Source: Zygnema cylindricum
Taxonomy: Eukaryota; Streptophyta; Zygnematophyceae; Zygnematales; Zygnemataceae
Assembly: GCA_037447655.1 (NCBI GenBank)
Contig: JBBHKE010003440.1
Coordinates: forward strand, 1-26,392
Direction of reading: 5' to 3'
Length of the DNA stretch: 26,392 bases
Within the stretch, counting starts at the first letter, position 1; each line of letters begins with the position of its first letter. The notes beneath the pieces were generated by a model. That model had not been told where the DNA came from. It did not search any database and was given only the letters and a program-made list of their open reading frames with translations. Of the stretch, positions 7,927 through 19,498 are shown in pieces. A program made the position numbers and the translations under genes.

Positions 7927-9658
7927 ATGGCTGCTCAGACAATGGCTCTCTCCCAGCTGTCAGCATCCAGTGCACCAGCCAACTTGTTGACTGCAAGCGG
8001 CCGTCGAAGTGCTTCCTCTGTCAAAATTGGAGCTCCTAACCGCACCGTGAATGTTCGTTTTTCCCTTATAACCATGTTTTATGCCAATTCGAGTTGTTTT
8101 CATTAATTTCAGACTGAATTAATGTTTATATTCTATATTTTCAAGCATGGTTTCTATTTACCAAGGATTCTTGAATATTATACTTCCGCACACTTTTGGC
8201 TCTATTATCTTGCCAACTGAGTTTCAAACTTTTAACCTCCCCCTTTCAGCTTTAAACGAGATTTTGAGATGTAAACTCCTTATGCATGAAGTTCATTGAG
8301 AATAATCTATGGGAGAAGTGGTGATGGTTTAGGAGCCATCCCCCAGAGAAGGACAGTCGATGTTTATTATAGCGGTAGATAAACTGGAGCGCAGTAACGC
8401 ATAGAATAATTCATAAACTTACGATCTTTTAGCAATGTGATGGTTTACCAACGAGGTGCAAGTGAAAAGGAGCTTGTCAGTTTCACATCCTTAAAAGGTC
8501 GAGATTGTGAATGATTGTGTATTTATTCGTTTCGAACTTTACAGTCCTTTCGTCTTATACTTTTTATTGTTGTTGTTTGTCCAGGTTGTGCGAATGGAGG
8601 CAGCCTCAAACTCAGAAGATTCACAGGTAAGCAATTGAAAAAAAATTGAAGCTGAATGGTTTTTCTTAGCGAATCTGCAATTAATCATCTCAGAGTGAGG
8701 AGTTAATCAATTCCTTTGTTCGTAATGGTTAGTCTATGGATCTGAGATTTTTTCATGATTATTCTGTCACATTTTTATTAATTAAGAACATCTACTTCCT
8801 GTTCCCAATTTACCACTATGTTTATATTCCGGTAAATCCAATATTATTATTTTTTTATCAAAAGAGTTGCTATTGTGCTGTCTGAGAACGTGTATGTCCC
8901 TTTATTTCTTGGTTTCCATTTGTGCTTTCAGAAATTGACTAAGCCATTGCATTCAACAATATTCTATATATTCAATATTCTTATATTTGTGCTTTCAACG
9001 CTGATAAGCCATTGTTTTTGTCTTTTTTGTACAGTCTTTCACAAAATCTATCGTGAAACACGCGGCGACTCTTGCAACAATCGCGGCAATCAGTTTCAGT
9101 CTTGGAGGAGTTGATCCAGCTATGGCGGCCCTTTCTGCTCGACAAGAAGGAAGGAATGCAACCTTAGAAAATCTTAACACTGTGAAAGACGCAGCAGAAG
9201 GAAAGTTTGGTGAAACTGCTGAGGCTCTCAATGGTTTGGTACCAGAAGCCCCAGGATTTGCTCGATCATCTGCCGAAAATATCACCGGAAAGGCAAATGA
9301 GCTCAAGAGTCAAGTGAGTAAGGCAGGAGGAAAGGTAGAAGAGCAAGCTGATAAAATTGGGCGAACCACTCAAAAGGTGGCAGGTGACTTGGCTGTAAAG
9401 GCTGACGCAGATGTACCTCAAGAAGGTACAGTTGTCGGTGGAGCTCCAACTCCAGATACTGTGGCTCGGTCAACCCAGAAGTTGGTAGAAGAGTATGGGA
9501 GAAGGGAGGAAATCGGAGGACCAAACAAGAACGAAGAAAAATTGAACAACTTGTTTGGAAATATCTTTGGGGGTCCTGCGAAGGAGGCGAAGGAGCAGGT
9601 TGGTGAGGCCTTTCAGGAAGGAGTGGAGGGTGTTAGGAGCCAGCTCCTTGGACAGTAG
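7927..9658 (+). CDS. Predicted thylakoid-lumen protein of unknown function, three coding exons
   Basis: Exons 7927-8046, 8585-8626 and 9035-9658, all phase 0, give 261 aa. Residues 1-50 are Ser/Ala/Arg-rich without acidic residues until VVRMEA, a typical stromal transit peptide. Residues 58-85 hold a basic start (KSIVKH), an Ala/Ile/Leu core and VDPAMA|A, a typical lumen signal and cleavage site without twin Arg, so Sec-type transfer is likely. The mature part (about 86-261) is Ala/Glu/Lys/Gly-rich, with amphipathic helix-like stretches (ENITGKANELKSQVSKAG, EEQADKIGRTTQKVAGDL) reminiscent of LEA-like proteins, and a Phe/Gly-rich segment (NLFGNIFGGPAKEAKEQVGE) near the end. No cofactor or catalytic motif is seen. 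Exon 1 could instead end after GTGAAT at 8052 (donor GTTCGT), adding two residues; GTGAAT at 8047 is the better donor. I do not recognise the family. Confidence 0.85.
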
Positions 9659-11598
9659 AATTCTCTATACTACTTGAGTGTATATAGTGTAAGAGTGAGT
9701 GATTTGGGCATCTTTGCCTAAAACTGTATTCTGGCGTGTGAGCGAGAGTGTACAAGTTTTGTGAGCTTTGTTTCGTTTTATGAGTGCACAAGATTATTCT
9801 AGAAATGTCGAAAGACAGCTATGGATAAACTACTTGTGCAGTGCGAAAAAACGTACATTTTGTGTAATAGTTATGTGTGGCTTAGTTTTTTTCACAGCTT
9901 TTCAAAACAATGCCCACATAAAGAATGGGACAATGTATTTTCTCTTTTTTTATTCCAATTTCTTATGTAATTTGGAGTTCCAAGCAATGTAATATTGTTG
10001 TGAACGTGTAATCCTTGAAATGGAAAAGGTGTTTTTTTATTTGGACAATTGCTTAAAACTTCTGGATGGATGAAATTTACAATGTAGTGTCCACTTTCAG
10101 ATGCTCAAAATCAGTTTTGCAATTATCTTTTTCTTTAAGAGCTGAAACTCACAGAAAAATTTCATACATGATCAAGGTTTTTGAAACAGTGACCTCGATA
10201 TTTTTCATTTTTTTCTCATTACAATGGGACAAGGTACAGAACCGTAAGAACCAGGAAGCTTAGCACGTGTTGGAATAAAAATAAGTAAATTATTTTGTTT
10301 GGGTATACTAACTTGAACCGCTCAAAATGGAATTAAAGATGAATTATAATTTAACTTCCGAAAGTCCTAAAACAATTTGCTAAGTAGTGTCAAAGTGAAC
10401 AATCTCGCAATTGCATGACATGATATAATTTGTGCCATCACGCATTGCTGGAATTTCTACTTCTTTTAATGATTTTTTTTTGGACAACTTGTTTAATTTG
10501 TCAGAATCCCTATGTTAACATCAACATAAACAATTGGATAATTTCAATCAATCATTATTTGGATTAGTATTAACATTTAAATGATTGAACTTGTTTGACC
10601 TGCATTTCCAGTTCATAGAGGTGGAGCTTGCGGATTCAAGAACTGTGTGCTTCACACTTTCTACTTACAATAATGGATCAAAGATTTTAATTAGCATTTA
10701 CTGCTTAAGGATTCACTCAGAGGCACCATACTTTTCAATTGCAAGTTTGTGTAGCAAAAAATGCAAGCTGTTATGTTGTGGGCAGCCTATTTTGTCATTG
10801 TAATTTAGCTTCTATTAAACTATTGGATGCGCAGAAAATTGAAATTTTCATCTTCCAATTTCATACAACAATCGGAAGACATGCAAGTGATTCTGTTTCC
10901 CTTCCCATTTTTTAGACTTCAGTTGCAAATCTTTCGTACCTCGGCATAAACAAGATGTTTGACTTTGCTATCACTTAAACTAAATCATGAATCAATAAAT
11001 AAATATAAACATACAAAGAGATGACTACCGTCTGAAACACTATTTCACCTAACACCCCTCCATCCAAAACTGGCCTCTAAGTTGACCTTTCCAAGAGACT
11101 TCTTGGGAGAGTGCTCGAAAATCTAATCACAAGGAAAATTCAAATAATTTCATAGGGCTTCAAAGTAACTTTTGAAAATTTGAGCGACATTTGCAAATAT
11201 GACACGTGATGATATAATATTTTATCACAGCCATACAACAAAATTCGAGAATCCGAATAGAAAAAAAAAAAAAAAAGGAAAAAGCCACAACAAGAAACAG
11301 AACGAATTTTCCAAGAGCTCCTCAAAAGATGCCATTTTGAACGAATTCAAAAAATGAAATTATTTCCGGCATGAAAAATGAAAAATAAAAAACGCCTTTA
11401 GTTTATCAATTCCATTCTGGCTCTACAGGCCAACAAAAAAAAAGCCCTACTACTTTAACTTCGAATATATAAAACGGAACGGTGGAAATTGGGCATTCAA
11501 AAATACAACCTCGTAAAATGGTTCCTATCTTAATCCTTGGGAGTCAATTCCTTTTTATGTACAACACCTAGCTTACACATTGCCCTTTAACATATAGA
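9659..11598. other. Intergenic: 3'-UTR of the thylakoid gene and spacer to Yos1
   Basis: AT-rich, T-rich on the plus strand after the stop, then A-rich from about 10980, as expected for the facing 3' ends of two convergent genes. Possible polyadenylation signals include AATAAA at 10274 (plus). Several 60-75-codon open frames lack splice context or family resemblance and are left out. No repeat or element end was recognised. Confidence 0.5.
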
Positions 11599-13732
11599 TC
11601 ACCCGAATAAAACCTTTGTAAATATAGTGATGATGTTGGCGATTATAAGGGGCACTGCATTCATCATAAAATGATTGTTAAGTAAACAATCTTTCTTACA
11701 AGAAACAGGAAAAGAGAAAAATGAATGGACAAACAAAACACTCCCAAGTCATGCACGCAGAGTCAATAATTCTGTCATAGAGTTGCATGTTTTTCATAGA
11801 GACGAATAGTTTGTAATTTAGTCGAATAGTTTGTAATAGAGTCGAATATTTTGTGAAAAAGTCAAACATTTGTGAACAGAAAACAGCAAAACAACAAAAA
11901 AAACCAGAAATATAAAGTAAAGTAAAGTAATGCAAGTCACAGGATTCAATGACTTTGTAACATATGGCATACCTCGTAGGTATTGAACAGCGTGAAGAAG
12001 TCCAATAATTTGTCCTTTTAAAGGAGATATCCTTCCAGTCGACATCTCGTGAAAACCCCAACCATCTGTTCCCCTCAATTTTCAGAAATGAGCCAAAAAA
12101 AAAAAAAAAAACTAAGTCAAAAAGGATTGTAATGGGCCCACATGAACACAGCATAAACATATATTTCACCAAAAATACTGTGGCATTGATTTTACTTAGG
12201 ATATAAGCATGTACAACTGCGAAAGAGGCACAATGGATGTTGATAGTCCAAAATAAGCATTTGAATCATTTCACCGTAAACCACACTAATTTAGGTGTGG
12301 GCATTCTGGCCCACTTGGACATACTCCAGATTAGCTCATATGTAAACACTTGGTTCCAATTTCACTTTGCCGGTCACACTTATTAATGTGTGGGCATTCA
12401 ATTTCCGTACACTGCAAAATCCAAAAAAGTTTCAATTCATTCCTAACTACATCACATGTCGCTACTGAGTAAAGGCTTTTTCCGGCCCCTTAAACCCAAT
12501 TTTATCTGCGTATATTAGTCCTTCATCAGAACCTCGCCATTGAAAAATATTACATTTACCTTCCGGTTTATCACTTATAAATGAAAATCCAACAAGTGTG
12601 CACGAAGAAAGATGAGTTTAATAGGAGGAAAACATCCACTCTAATAGCGATAGGCTGAATTTCCTGTTCCTCAGCCACATTATTATGTGTGGGCCATTCA
12701 GGCATTACTCTGTATGGAAATTCAGTCTTAATTATGGGTTATTATACACTAAACTTATCCAAAAAGGCCTAAAAATCCAAAAAGGAGTGCTATTTTGCTT
12801 CTGCCTTAACACACAACACCAATGCTTTCTGAGACCACACATATCCTTAAATAATTAAATAACATTTTACTTTCCCATTTTCCAAAAAAAATCTGCTAAG
12901 TTCCATAAAGGTGACATAGCTCCATGTAAGCCTGCGTTAGGTTAGATTTTAGGGTGGACAGGGAATTGAATGGACAAATTAAGCGTATGGTTTCCTTGAA
13001 TAGTAAGATTTCAACAATCGTTGCGGACTACGATCAATTTATGTCCCATTTGACAATGATCCACACTAATTTGTGTGTTCTCTGTTTGTGTTCCTTTATG
13101 TGTACACCTCATTTAGGATGGCCCCAACTGGTTTTTGAAAAACACCAAATCTTACAACTGGTAACTTTTACCCTAAAAATTCATTAATTTATTGAACCAA
13201 TGAAAAGAAAAATAATATCTCTTAAAACTGTGGTGTTTAGGGTCTGTAAATCCTAATTAATACCTACTTCAACGGCCACTGTTTTCCGCAAGTTAAACAA
13301 TTAAACTTGTTTGAAAAAGGAAAAAAAAAAAAAAAACATTCCCTTAGTACAAGTTTTCGGTGCATATATTCTATGTTATGGAATTCACCAAATTTCATGA
13401 AATAGTGTGATGTCTTAAACAGTCATGGCGTCAAGATAAACTAAATAAAAGCACACCAAAAAAAAAAAAAAAAGCAAATACGATCAGAACAGGGTCTAGA
13501 TATTAGATCAAAATACTGCATAAAATAGGTTAAAAATAAAGTTTAAACAGGTCAAAAAAACGTCTCAACCGGGGAATAAAACGTGTTCAAACAATGGAAT
13601 TAGGTCATGAGAATGGTTAACAGGGACACAAGAAACCCTAAACTCACATGGCGCCAAAAATCGATCCTCGTTAAGAACTGCCAGCGCATTTATAACGAGC
13701 AGAATCGACTCCACAAAGCTCCAAATAGACAT
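11599..13732 (-). CDS. YOS1: Yos1 / IER3IP1 family small membrane protein (complete, three exons)
   Basis: Exons 13732-13648 (donor CAT|GTGAGT), 12065-11973 (acceptor AACAG, donor GAG|GTATGC) and 11654-11599 (acceptor GCAG, stop TGA) join in phases 1 and 1 to give 77 aa. The product begins MSIWSFVESILLVINALAVL, continues NEDRFLAPYGWGF, then SPLKGQIIGLLHAVQYLR and VPLIIANIITIFTKVLFG. This is the full Yos1/IER3IP1 layout: a membrane helix at about 4-20, the conserved NEDRFL and GWGF, a short cytosolic or lumenal link, and a C-terminal membrane helix at about 60-76. Plant members are about the same length and share AILNEDRFLAP and KGQIIGL. Yeast Yos1 works with Yip1/Yif1 in COPII-dependent ER-to-Golgi transport; the same role is expected here. 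The 56-bp last exon was found by matching phase and motif. Intron 1 (12066-13647) is large and holds repeated hairpins. Confidence 0.95.
12281..12700. repeat. Three dispersed short hairpins in Yos1 intron 1
   Basis: CCACACTAATTTAGGTGTGG (12281-12300), CACACTTATTAATGTGTG (about 12375-12392) and CCACATTATTATGTGTGG (about 12675-12692) are each followed by GCATTC or GCCATTC. A looser relative (CCACACTAATTTGTGTG) is at about 13061. A family-B-like end (CTCTAATAGCGATAGGCTG) lies at about 12637-12655. They look like remnants of a small foldback or MITE family. Confidence 0.5.
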
Positions 13733-13754
13733 CTTGCGAGGCGCTTCAGGAGGC

Positions 13755-13766
13755 CGCCACGTGGCG
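13755..13766. promoter_or_regulatory. Palindromic G-box upstream of the Yos1 start
   Basis: CGCCACGTGGCG is a perfect 12-bp palindrome with a central CACGTG. It starts 22 bp before the Yos1 ATG, so it would lie in the leader or at the promoter edge. Confidence 0.45.
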
Positions 13767-13866
13767 AACCAAAACGAAACGAAATGAAGCAAAACGAAAC
13801 GAACTAAAGTCTAAAGGTGAAACACGAAGAGAGACGACAACTGATACGGTGCAGTCAGGCAGAAAA

Positions 13867-13875
13867 TTAGGGTTT
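13867..13875 (-). promoter_or_regulatory. Telo-box (AAACCCTAA) upstream of Yos1
   Basis: TTAGGGTTT on the plus strand is a perfect AAACCCTAA on the coding strand, about 135 bp before the Yos1 ATG. Telo-boxes near the transcription start are typical of plant housekeeping promoters. A CAGGCTTTCAG-type short repeat (13876-13905) follows. Confidence 0.5.
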
Positions 13876-13974
13876 CAGACTTTCAGGCTTTCAGCCTTTC
13901 AGGCTTCTTGGGGGAAGATAGCTGTACGGTAAACTGAAAGTCGTCGGGCAGTTGGGCTGAAAAGGTACGAGGTT

Positions 13975-14130
13975 GAAGTTACCGTAATCACTCTAATTCG
14001 AGTGATCGTTATTTTGACCCAAAATCATAAAATTAGTGTTAATATAGTTGTGTGGTCCATAATGAGCCGCATGGTGCGACGTAGTTTAGTGTGGTAAATC
14101 CTAAAAAAAATCAGCGCTAATTATTAGCCA
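13975..14130. mobile_element. Degenerate family-B MITE, copy upstream of Yos1
   Basis: TTTTGACCCAAAATCATAAA, TTAGTGTTAATATAGTT and CCATAATGAGC match the interior of the family-B copy at 16799-16994 in the same order. The ends have decayed to CACTCTAATTC on the left and CGCTAATTATTAG on the right. There is no coding content. Confidence 0.6.
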
Positions 14131-15107
14131 ACTCGAGTATTACGAGTTTACAATGCACGTACAAACGAGCATTCATGTTGTACAAGTAGGATATTAGAAA
14201 TAATCGAGATGTAAATTAGGGCAAAGCACCTCACTGGAGGCATCCTTCATTTAAATAACACCGCAGTTTTTCTGTTTAGTTGTACATTTTGTTGGCAGGT
14301 TTACAGCAATGCCTGCTTGAGTTTCATATCAACGAAGTTTCCATTTTGGATGGCAATCCACAAAGAATATTATCATAGAAAAAACAGAAGAGTTCACGTA
14401 GGACACTTTCCCTACCAATATCCAACATAAAAAGCTTTGTTTGTTGCTACTCTTCAAAGACGATTGGTGTTCTTGTAGAAATGTTAAAAGATGCTAAGAG
14501 TTATAGCAAGAGAGTAGCGACAAAGAATCGTAGCAACATCCTGAAAAAGAAAAATGTGACAAAGGTCGTGTTCCTCGATGTCAATATACAATCTTCATGG
14601 ATAAATCATACTGAAGACTCAATAGTAAAAACAATACACGAAAATTGACAAATGGCTCGTGGTTCACACACTTAAAATGGTGCATAATATTGTCAATTGG
14701 TTATGGGCATTCATAATTGGCCACACAAACCTTGAATGGTAACAAGACAAGATAATCTTGTCATCCTTCAAAAAGAGAAAAAAAATGTTAAACATTAAAA
14801 TAGGCATGTGCCACAAAATAGCGCCATAAAACAAAAAAATCATTTAAGTATCTACCATCTTTGAACACTACCTGCAACAGTACTAAAACACTATTTAAAC
14901 TTTTTGGATAACTGTACACAATCTGGAAACTTGAAGCCAAAGCACATTTGTGCTTTTTAACAATTAGGGATAGACAGATTTCCCAGAATTAACAATACTT
15001 ATGTACGCGTATTTTCAGTTTCGTTCTCGTTTTTCCTTTCTTCTGTTTCCATGTAGTCAAATGGTCCACCATCCCACATTTTTTTATAGAGCTTGTTATA
15101 TTGACAT
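14131..15107. other. Intergenic between the kelch 3' end and the Yos1 promoter
   Basis: AT-rich spacer with no supported gene. A weak inverted repeat (about 14439-14453 TTTGTTGCTACTCTT, complement-like at 14511-14527) lies here, in what could be the distal 3' region of the kelch transcript. Confidence 0.4.
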
Positions 15108-18100
15108 TCAAATGTAGAGTACATGACAACTAAGTACAACATCAGATGGTCGTCCAATCCCATCGATCCTCCTAGTGACCAAAAGGTTATGGAATTTCGA
15201 TGAGACTTCTATATCGACTTCCACCACTGTACAACCCCTTCCAATTACATACAATTTTTTGTCCAAACCGACTAACTTGCAAGGAGGACTTAGGAGAGAA
15301 GGAGAGAGACGGCCAATAGGTTTCCAAACATTCTCTTTGCCGTCGTACTCCATTAATTTTATCCCTCCAACGTGTTCCACCATGAATAATCTCCCATCCA
15401 CCTCAACGGAGGCTCCATGCCATCCAGTTGCCATTTGACCTTCATCGTATTCCCACTTCTTCGATTCGAAATCATATGCTTGAACATAGGGCCTCGGATC
15501 TGTATGTACACATCGGATGTGAGAAACGTGGAGTTTCTTATTCCAGACAACTGCATCTTGTAGGTCACCGTCATCAAGAAGGTCATCTGCACTCGACCAC
15601 CTGAGAGCGGTAGGAAAGAGGGAGATGGAGTGGCAGGAAAGAGGGAGAAGAGATGGAGTGGTAGGAAAGAGGGAGATGAGGGAGATGGGAGTATCAGAGT
15701 GTGATATTGTAGCTTGGTGTCATATTTCGCAGGTCATTGATTTTCAACATGTCCAAAGACTGCCTTGAGACAATAAACCAGCAAATATCTCAGCATACAC
15801 AGGCTAGTCATAATACAGGTGACACAAAAAACACAGACCTAAAGTCATGATAACCCTAAAACAGTTGATCAGCAGACTGAATCACAGACTGCGTAGATTC
15901 TTTGCTCCCTTAATTCCTTCTATCATAAAACCACACCCTAAATTGTCCATACAATCCCTCATAGAAAAATGGCTTTATTCGTTCCCAGCAACAGCCAGCC
16001 TTTAAGGATGTGCATCAATCCTAACTCATATCGTTCACTCAACTTAGTACATATTCAATGTTGCGTCTCAACAAATAAACCTTTTCAAAGGGAAACAGGC
16101 GAAAAGTGAGGAAAGAAACATATGTCGTTGTGGATTACCTATTCTCTTGTGGATGATAAACTTCAACTGAAGTAAGTGATCCCGAAGAGCTTGTTCCCAG
16201 GCCTCCAGCAATAAGTATTTGACCATTTAAAACACCACCCATAGCATAGCAACGGCCATTTTCCATTGGTTCAGCATCAGTCCACTTATTAGTGACAGGA
16301 TTGTACCTGTCAAGGAAAAGAGGATGATCAGTCCCATCATACCAGTCCCAAAGTACCTCGATCCCAAATAGAACATCTGCTACGGAGGTAAAAAAAAAAT
16401 AGCGGAAGAAAAAATAAAACACACAGACGAGAGGAAATTTCTAATGGAAAAGTCATAGCCTGATGTAACAGACTAAAAATCGTAATAAATGGACAAATGA
16501 GAGTGCATTGATGGGAGTTAAATTAGTTGCAGTATCAACATATAATATAATCAATAAACATTAATGACGTGGAACCTACATTTGTTTAGATCTACCTAAC
16601 AAAAACCAGCCCGTTTATTGCTTCATGCTATCACATTCTCCATTGATCTAGTCCCAACCCCCTACCAAAATAGCACTGTCAACCTCTATAAGATAAGGTG
16701 CGTTTTATGAACCAATTGTTCCTTACTACTACATTAGAAAACAAGGACAGCTATATACATATCTTCAAATTCTCCAATCACATTTCCCTGCGAAACTACA
16801 CTGCTCATCGCTATTAGAGTTAAACAACCTGATTCCAGTGTGTGTTTTTTTGACCCAAAATCATAGAAGTATGTTAATAACGTTAAATAGTTAAGTAGCC
16901 CATAATGAGCTCCATCATCAACCATTATTTGGTATAGTTGATACTAATAAAATGTTAACGCCAAAATCAGTAACTCTAATAGTGATGGATGGTGTAGTGC
17001 TCTAGTAAATTCATTACGACCAGCAAGAGAAAATGAAAAGAGGATACAGAGTCAGCTAGAGCAGTACAAAAACAACTGCTGCTTGAAGGGCAAGTGGCCT
17101 AAAGAACGAATAACTTTGATCAAGACTTTGCAGATTAATGAATATCCCTCTTAAATCACAAAAAAGGTACTTCACAATCTCGTTGAAATTCAGCATAAAA
17201 AACTTACTGCAATCACAACCGATTCTAGGTTTCAAAACAAAGGTGGACTTACAAAAGGTGCCACCTTACAAACATCTGCAATTTTTGAATGGTTACTTTA
17301 TTGAAAACCAGAAGGCGGCAAGGAACGAGTTAAAACTAACCAAAGAGCACGCTTTTTCGCAACCATCAACATAGAGTCATCAACCGTAGCAGAACCATTG
17401 CGTCCTTAACTTCAAATTCACTTACACCAACATCTTTTGATAGTCATCCGAAAGCTATTTCTGGCTGTCACCAGAACACCAGCAAAGCCAGCAAACAGCA
17501 TCCACGCATAAGAAAATCCTCACCTGAAAACCTCCCTTTTAGGAGGTTTGGACAAACCAACTCCGCCCATTGCATAGAGCATTCCATCACATGCTTCATA
17601 GAAGACACCGTATAATCGGACCACTTCATTTGGCATTCTGGCTACTGAGTGCCATTGCTTTGCTTTTGGATCTAAAGCATGCCATGAAAGCTGCTCACTT
17701 GACTCTCTCGCTAACACGTATATCCAGCCTTCTACAATTCCGGTTTGACGTCGGAGCCTGTAGTATGTAGGACTCTGCAAAAACAGAACCAAAAAAGGTC
17801 GAGGAAAAAGATGGAATCATGAATAAAAAATGCACACTACAGAAATAAACATATGCCGTCAAAGCCTGTCGTAGGACTTTGCAAAAAAAAAAAACATGCA
17901 AAAACAGAAAAGCACAACAGTTCGAAGAAAAAAATATGAATAAAGAAAGCCACACTTAAGAAATAAACATATCAAACAACAAATACACATTGCGGAAAGA
18001 GCAGCAGAAAACCAAACATAAAGACGAGAGATCACAGCATTACCGACAATACTAAAGACCTTGGATCAACGAAAACAATTGCACACAAATTTAAAACGAA

Positions 18101-18865
18101 TGTAGGATTATTGAGCATCTTCAAGAGAGCCTGCATTTCTATGACCAGGATAAGAAGACCCTTAGTGACAACTAAAGCCACTCGTGTGGAAAATAGGTTC
18201 CAATTTACTACCAAGAGAACGCTACAATCTTTCTCTGTTATCGCACCTCAAGGAAAAAAAAAGAGGTAAGTGGTGTTCAGTCTGCATTGAAAACTTTATC
18301 GGCAATAAGACTTTCTAAATCATTATAACCTGTGAAGTATATTCATAAATATCAGTTTACTCATCACATAAGGAAGTTACTAACAATGGTAGATGCTTCA
18401 CAAAGACGATCGCGAAGATCCAGTCGCTAAAAGTGTTAAACATTTTTGGGCACTAAAATGTCTTTAAATTCATCGCCAACCGTTGGATTTTTTTTCCGAG
18501 GGAGCAAAAGCAAGCTATTGGTCTCACCTTTTGATCGTGATATTACAATTACAAAAATCAGAAAACTCTGAGATGAGAAAAACTACTTTTGAGTTTTTTA
18601 AATATGTTTAACACTAATAGCGATGGGCAGTAAAGTATACTAACTTGAAGAAAAAGGTACTAAAGAGAGTTAAAATAAATGTTTAATACTAATGGCGATG
18701 GACAATGCAGGATTTACTCACTTCAACAAACCCATTCCATCTTTTGCAGACACGCCGTGCTTCTTTATGATCTTTTCGAGAGATACGAAGCAGGCATTGT
18801 ACGGCTAAATCGTCAGGAAGGCCAGGAATAAGAGAAGGTTCCTCCGCAGACGATTGGACGACCAT
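15108..18865 (-). CDS. F-box/kelch-repeat protein (complete, four exons)
   Basis: Exons 18865-18722 (donor GAA|GTGAGT), 17774-17524 (acceptor TTGCAG, donor CAG|GTGAGG), 16306-16139 (acceptor GACAG, donor TAG|GTAATC) and 15600-15108 (acceptor CTCAG) join in phases 0, 2 and 2 to 351 aa. Residues 10-45 form the F-box (LIPGLPDDLAVQCLLRIS, then RRVCKRWNGFV). Kelch repeats follow: LYAMGGVG, then YNPVTNKWTDAEPM, CYAMGGVLNGQILIAGGLG, VEVYHPQENRW, AYDFESKKWEYDEGQMATGW and KLYVIGRG. Gly-Gly pairs and spaced Tyr/Trp are in place. Length and layout match plant SCF substrate-receptor KFB proteins: the F-box binds SKP1 and the kelch propeller binds the target for ubiquitination. The target is unknown. The ATG at 18865 follows the in-frame GTG codons and gives the expected short N-terminus. 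Intron 2 contains a family-B MITE; MITE ends lie just inside intron 1; intron 3 has a GA-rich repeat at its 3' end. Confidence 0.93.
15610..15690. repeat. Three-copy GA-rich minisatellite at the end of kelch intron 3
   Basis: GGAAAGAGGGAGATGGAGTG units of 23-28 bp start at about 15610, 15633 and 15661. On the coding strand they are CT-rich and lie directly before the exon 4 acceptor at 15601-15602, so they extend its polypyrimidine tract. Confidence 0.7.
16799..16994. mobile_element. Short TA-flanked MITE, family B, copy 2
   Basis: 196 bp; left end CACTGCTCATCGCTATTAGA, right end complement CACCATCCATCACTATTAGA, with TA at 16797-16798 and 16995-16996. The interior TTTTTTTGACCCAAAATCAT and CCCATAATGAGC are shared with the copies at 3724 (inverted), 13975 and 24937. 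It lies in kelch intron 2. Confidence 0.8.
18605..18712. mobile_element. Two tandem family-B end fragments just inside kelch intron 1
   Basis: TTTAACACTAATAGCGATGG (about 18607-18626) and TTTAATACTAATGGCGATGG (about 18680-18699) are right-end-like family-B sequences 73 bp apart, without matching left ends nearby. The second stops about 10 bp from the exon 1 donor at 18721. Confidence 0.55.
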
Positions 18866-19498
18866 CTTCACCACTCTAGTTTCGACAATCTCATGAAAAA
18901 CGTGACATATGACTATGGTTCTTTTGAATCATAAAGTTCCAAGACAGTTTTGGTTATAGGCAAGTACGATTTGAAGGATCTGAGAATGTCTACAATTTAA
19001 AACAATCGAAGCAGCAGAAGGCACTCTCTCGAAAGCTTGAAATTTGGAAATATGGATGTGAATGGGAGATGCAGCAAGGAGCAACCCTAAACATGTGGAT
19101 GATGAAGAATGTGATGGTTAGAATCAGTACATGAACACAATTGAAAAGTCGATACTTGTAGTGAAGCTGCTTCTGCAGTTCCGTACTCCAAGCTGTCTTT
19201 TACTATGAAATGTTTTGTCCTGGATTGTGGATATCCGTACGGTTTAAGTTATGGATCAATCGAAAAAACCTAATTTTAAATCACATCGCGCATGTGTTTT
19301 AAAGATAAGGTTGAAAATGACGTTTTTTGTCGTCGAAGTGGGTCGAAAAGCACAAGACGACAACTTTTCGTACATCCTAAGTTTAGGGATGACGCAAATT
19401 GTACTCTACAAATTTGCGATTCCTTCGTACGGTTGCAACTTAGGCAGTACGGCTCTAAGTTTTACAGCAAAACGACAGGAAAAAACCCTTACTTGTGC
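18866..19498. other. Upstream region of the kelch gene, nothing further recognised
   Basis: This should hold the kelch promoter and leader on the minus strand. I could not pick out a TATA box with confidence. From about 19240 the base composition becomes CpG-richer and resembles the transposon-rich DNA that follows. Confidence 0.4.

Noticed and set aside
9768-10803. Three short plus-strand open frames after the thylakoid gene
   Set aside because: AT-rich, no splice context, no recognisable domains and codon use unlike the neighbouring exons.
12066-12080. An earlier Yos1 exon 2 acceptor (TTGAG|GGGAAC)
   Set aside because: Wrong codon phase with exon 1; AACAG|ATGG gives the correct phase and the family's LAP-x-GWGF junction.
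16307-16422. Extension of kelch exon 3 upstream (open frame containing DVLFGIEVLWDWYDG)
   Set aside because: Starting at the alternative acceptor GTAGCAG would break the phase set by exon 2 and hit a stop; the acceptor at 16307 gives the expected REVFRYNPVTNKW kelch junction.
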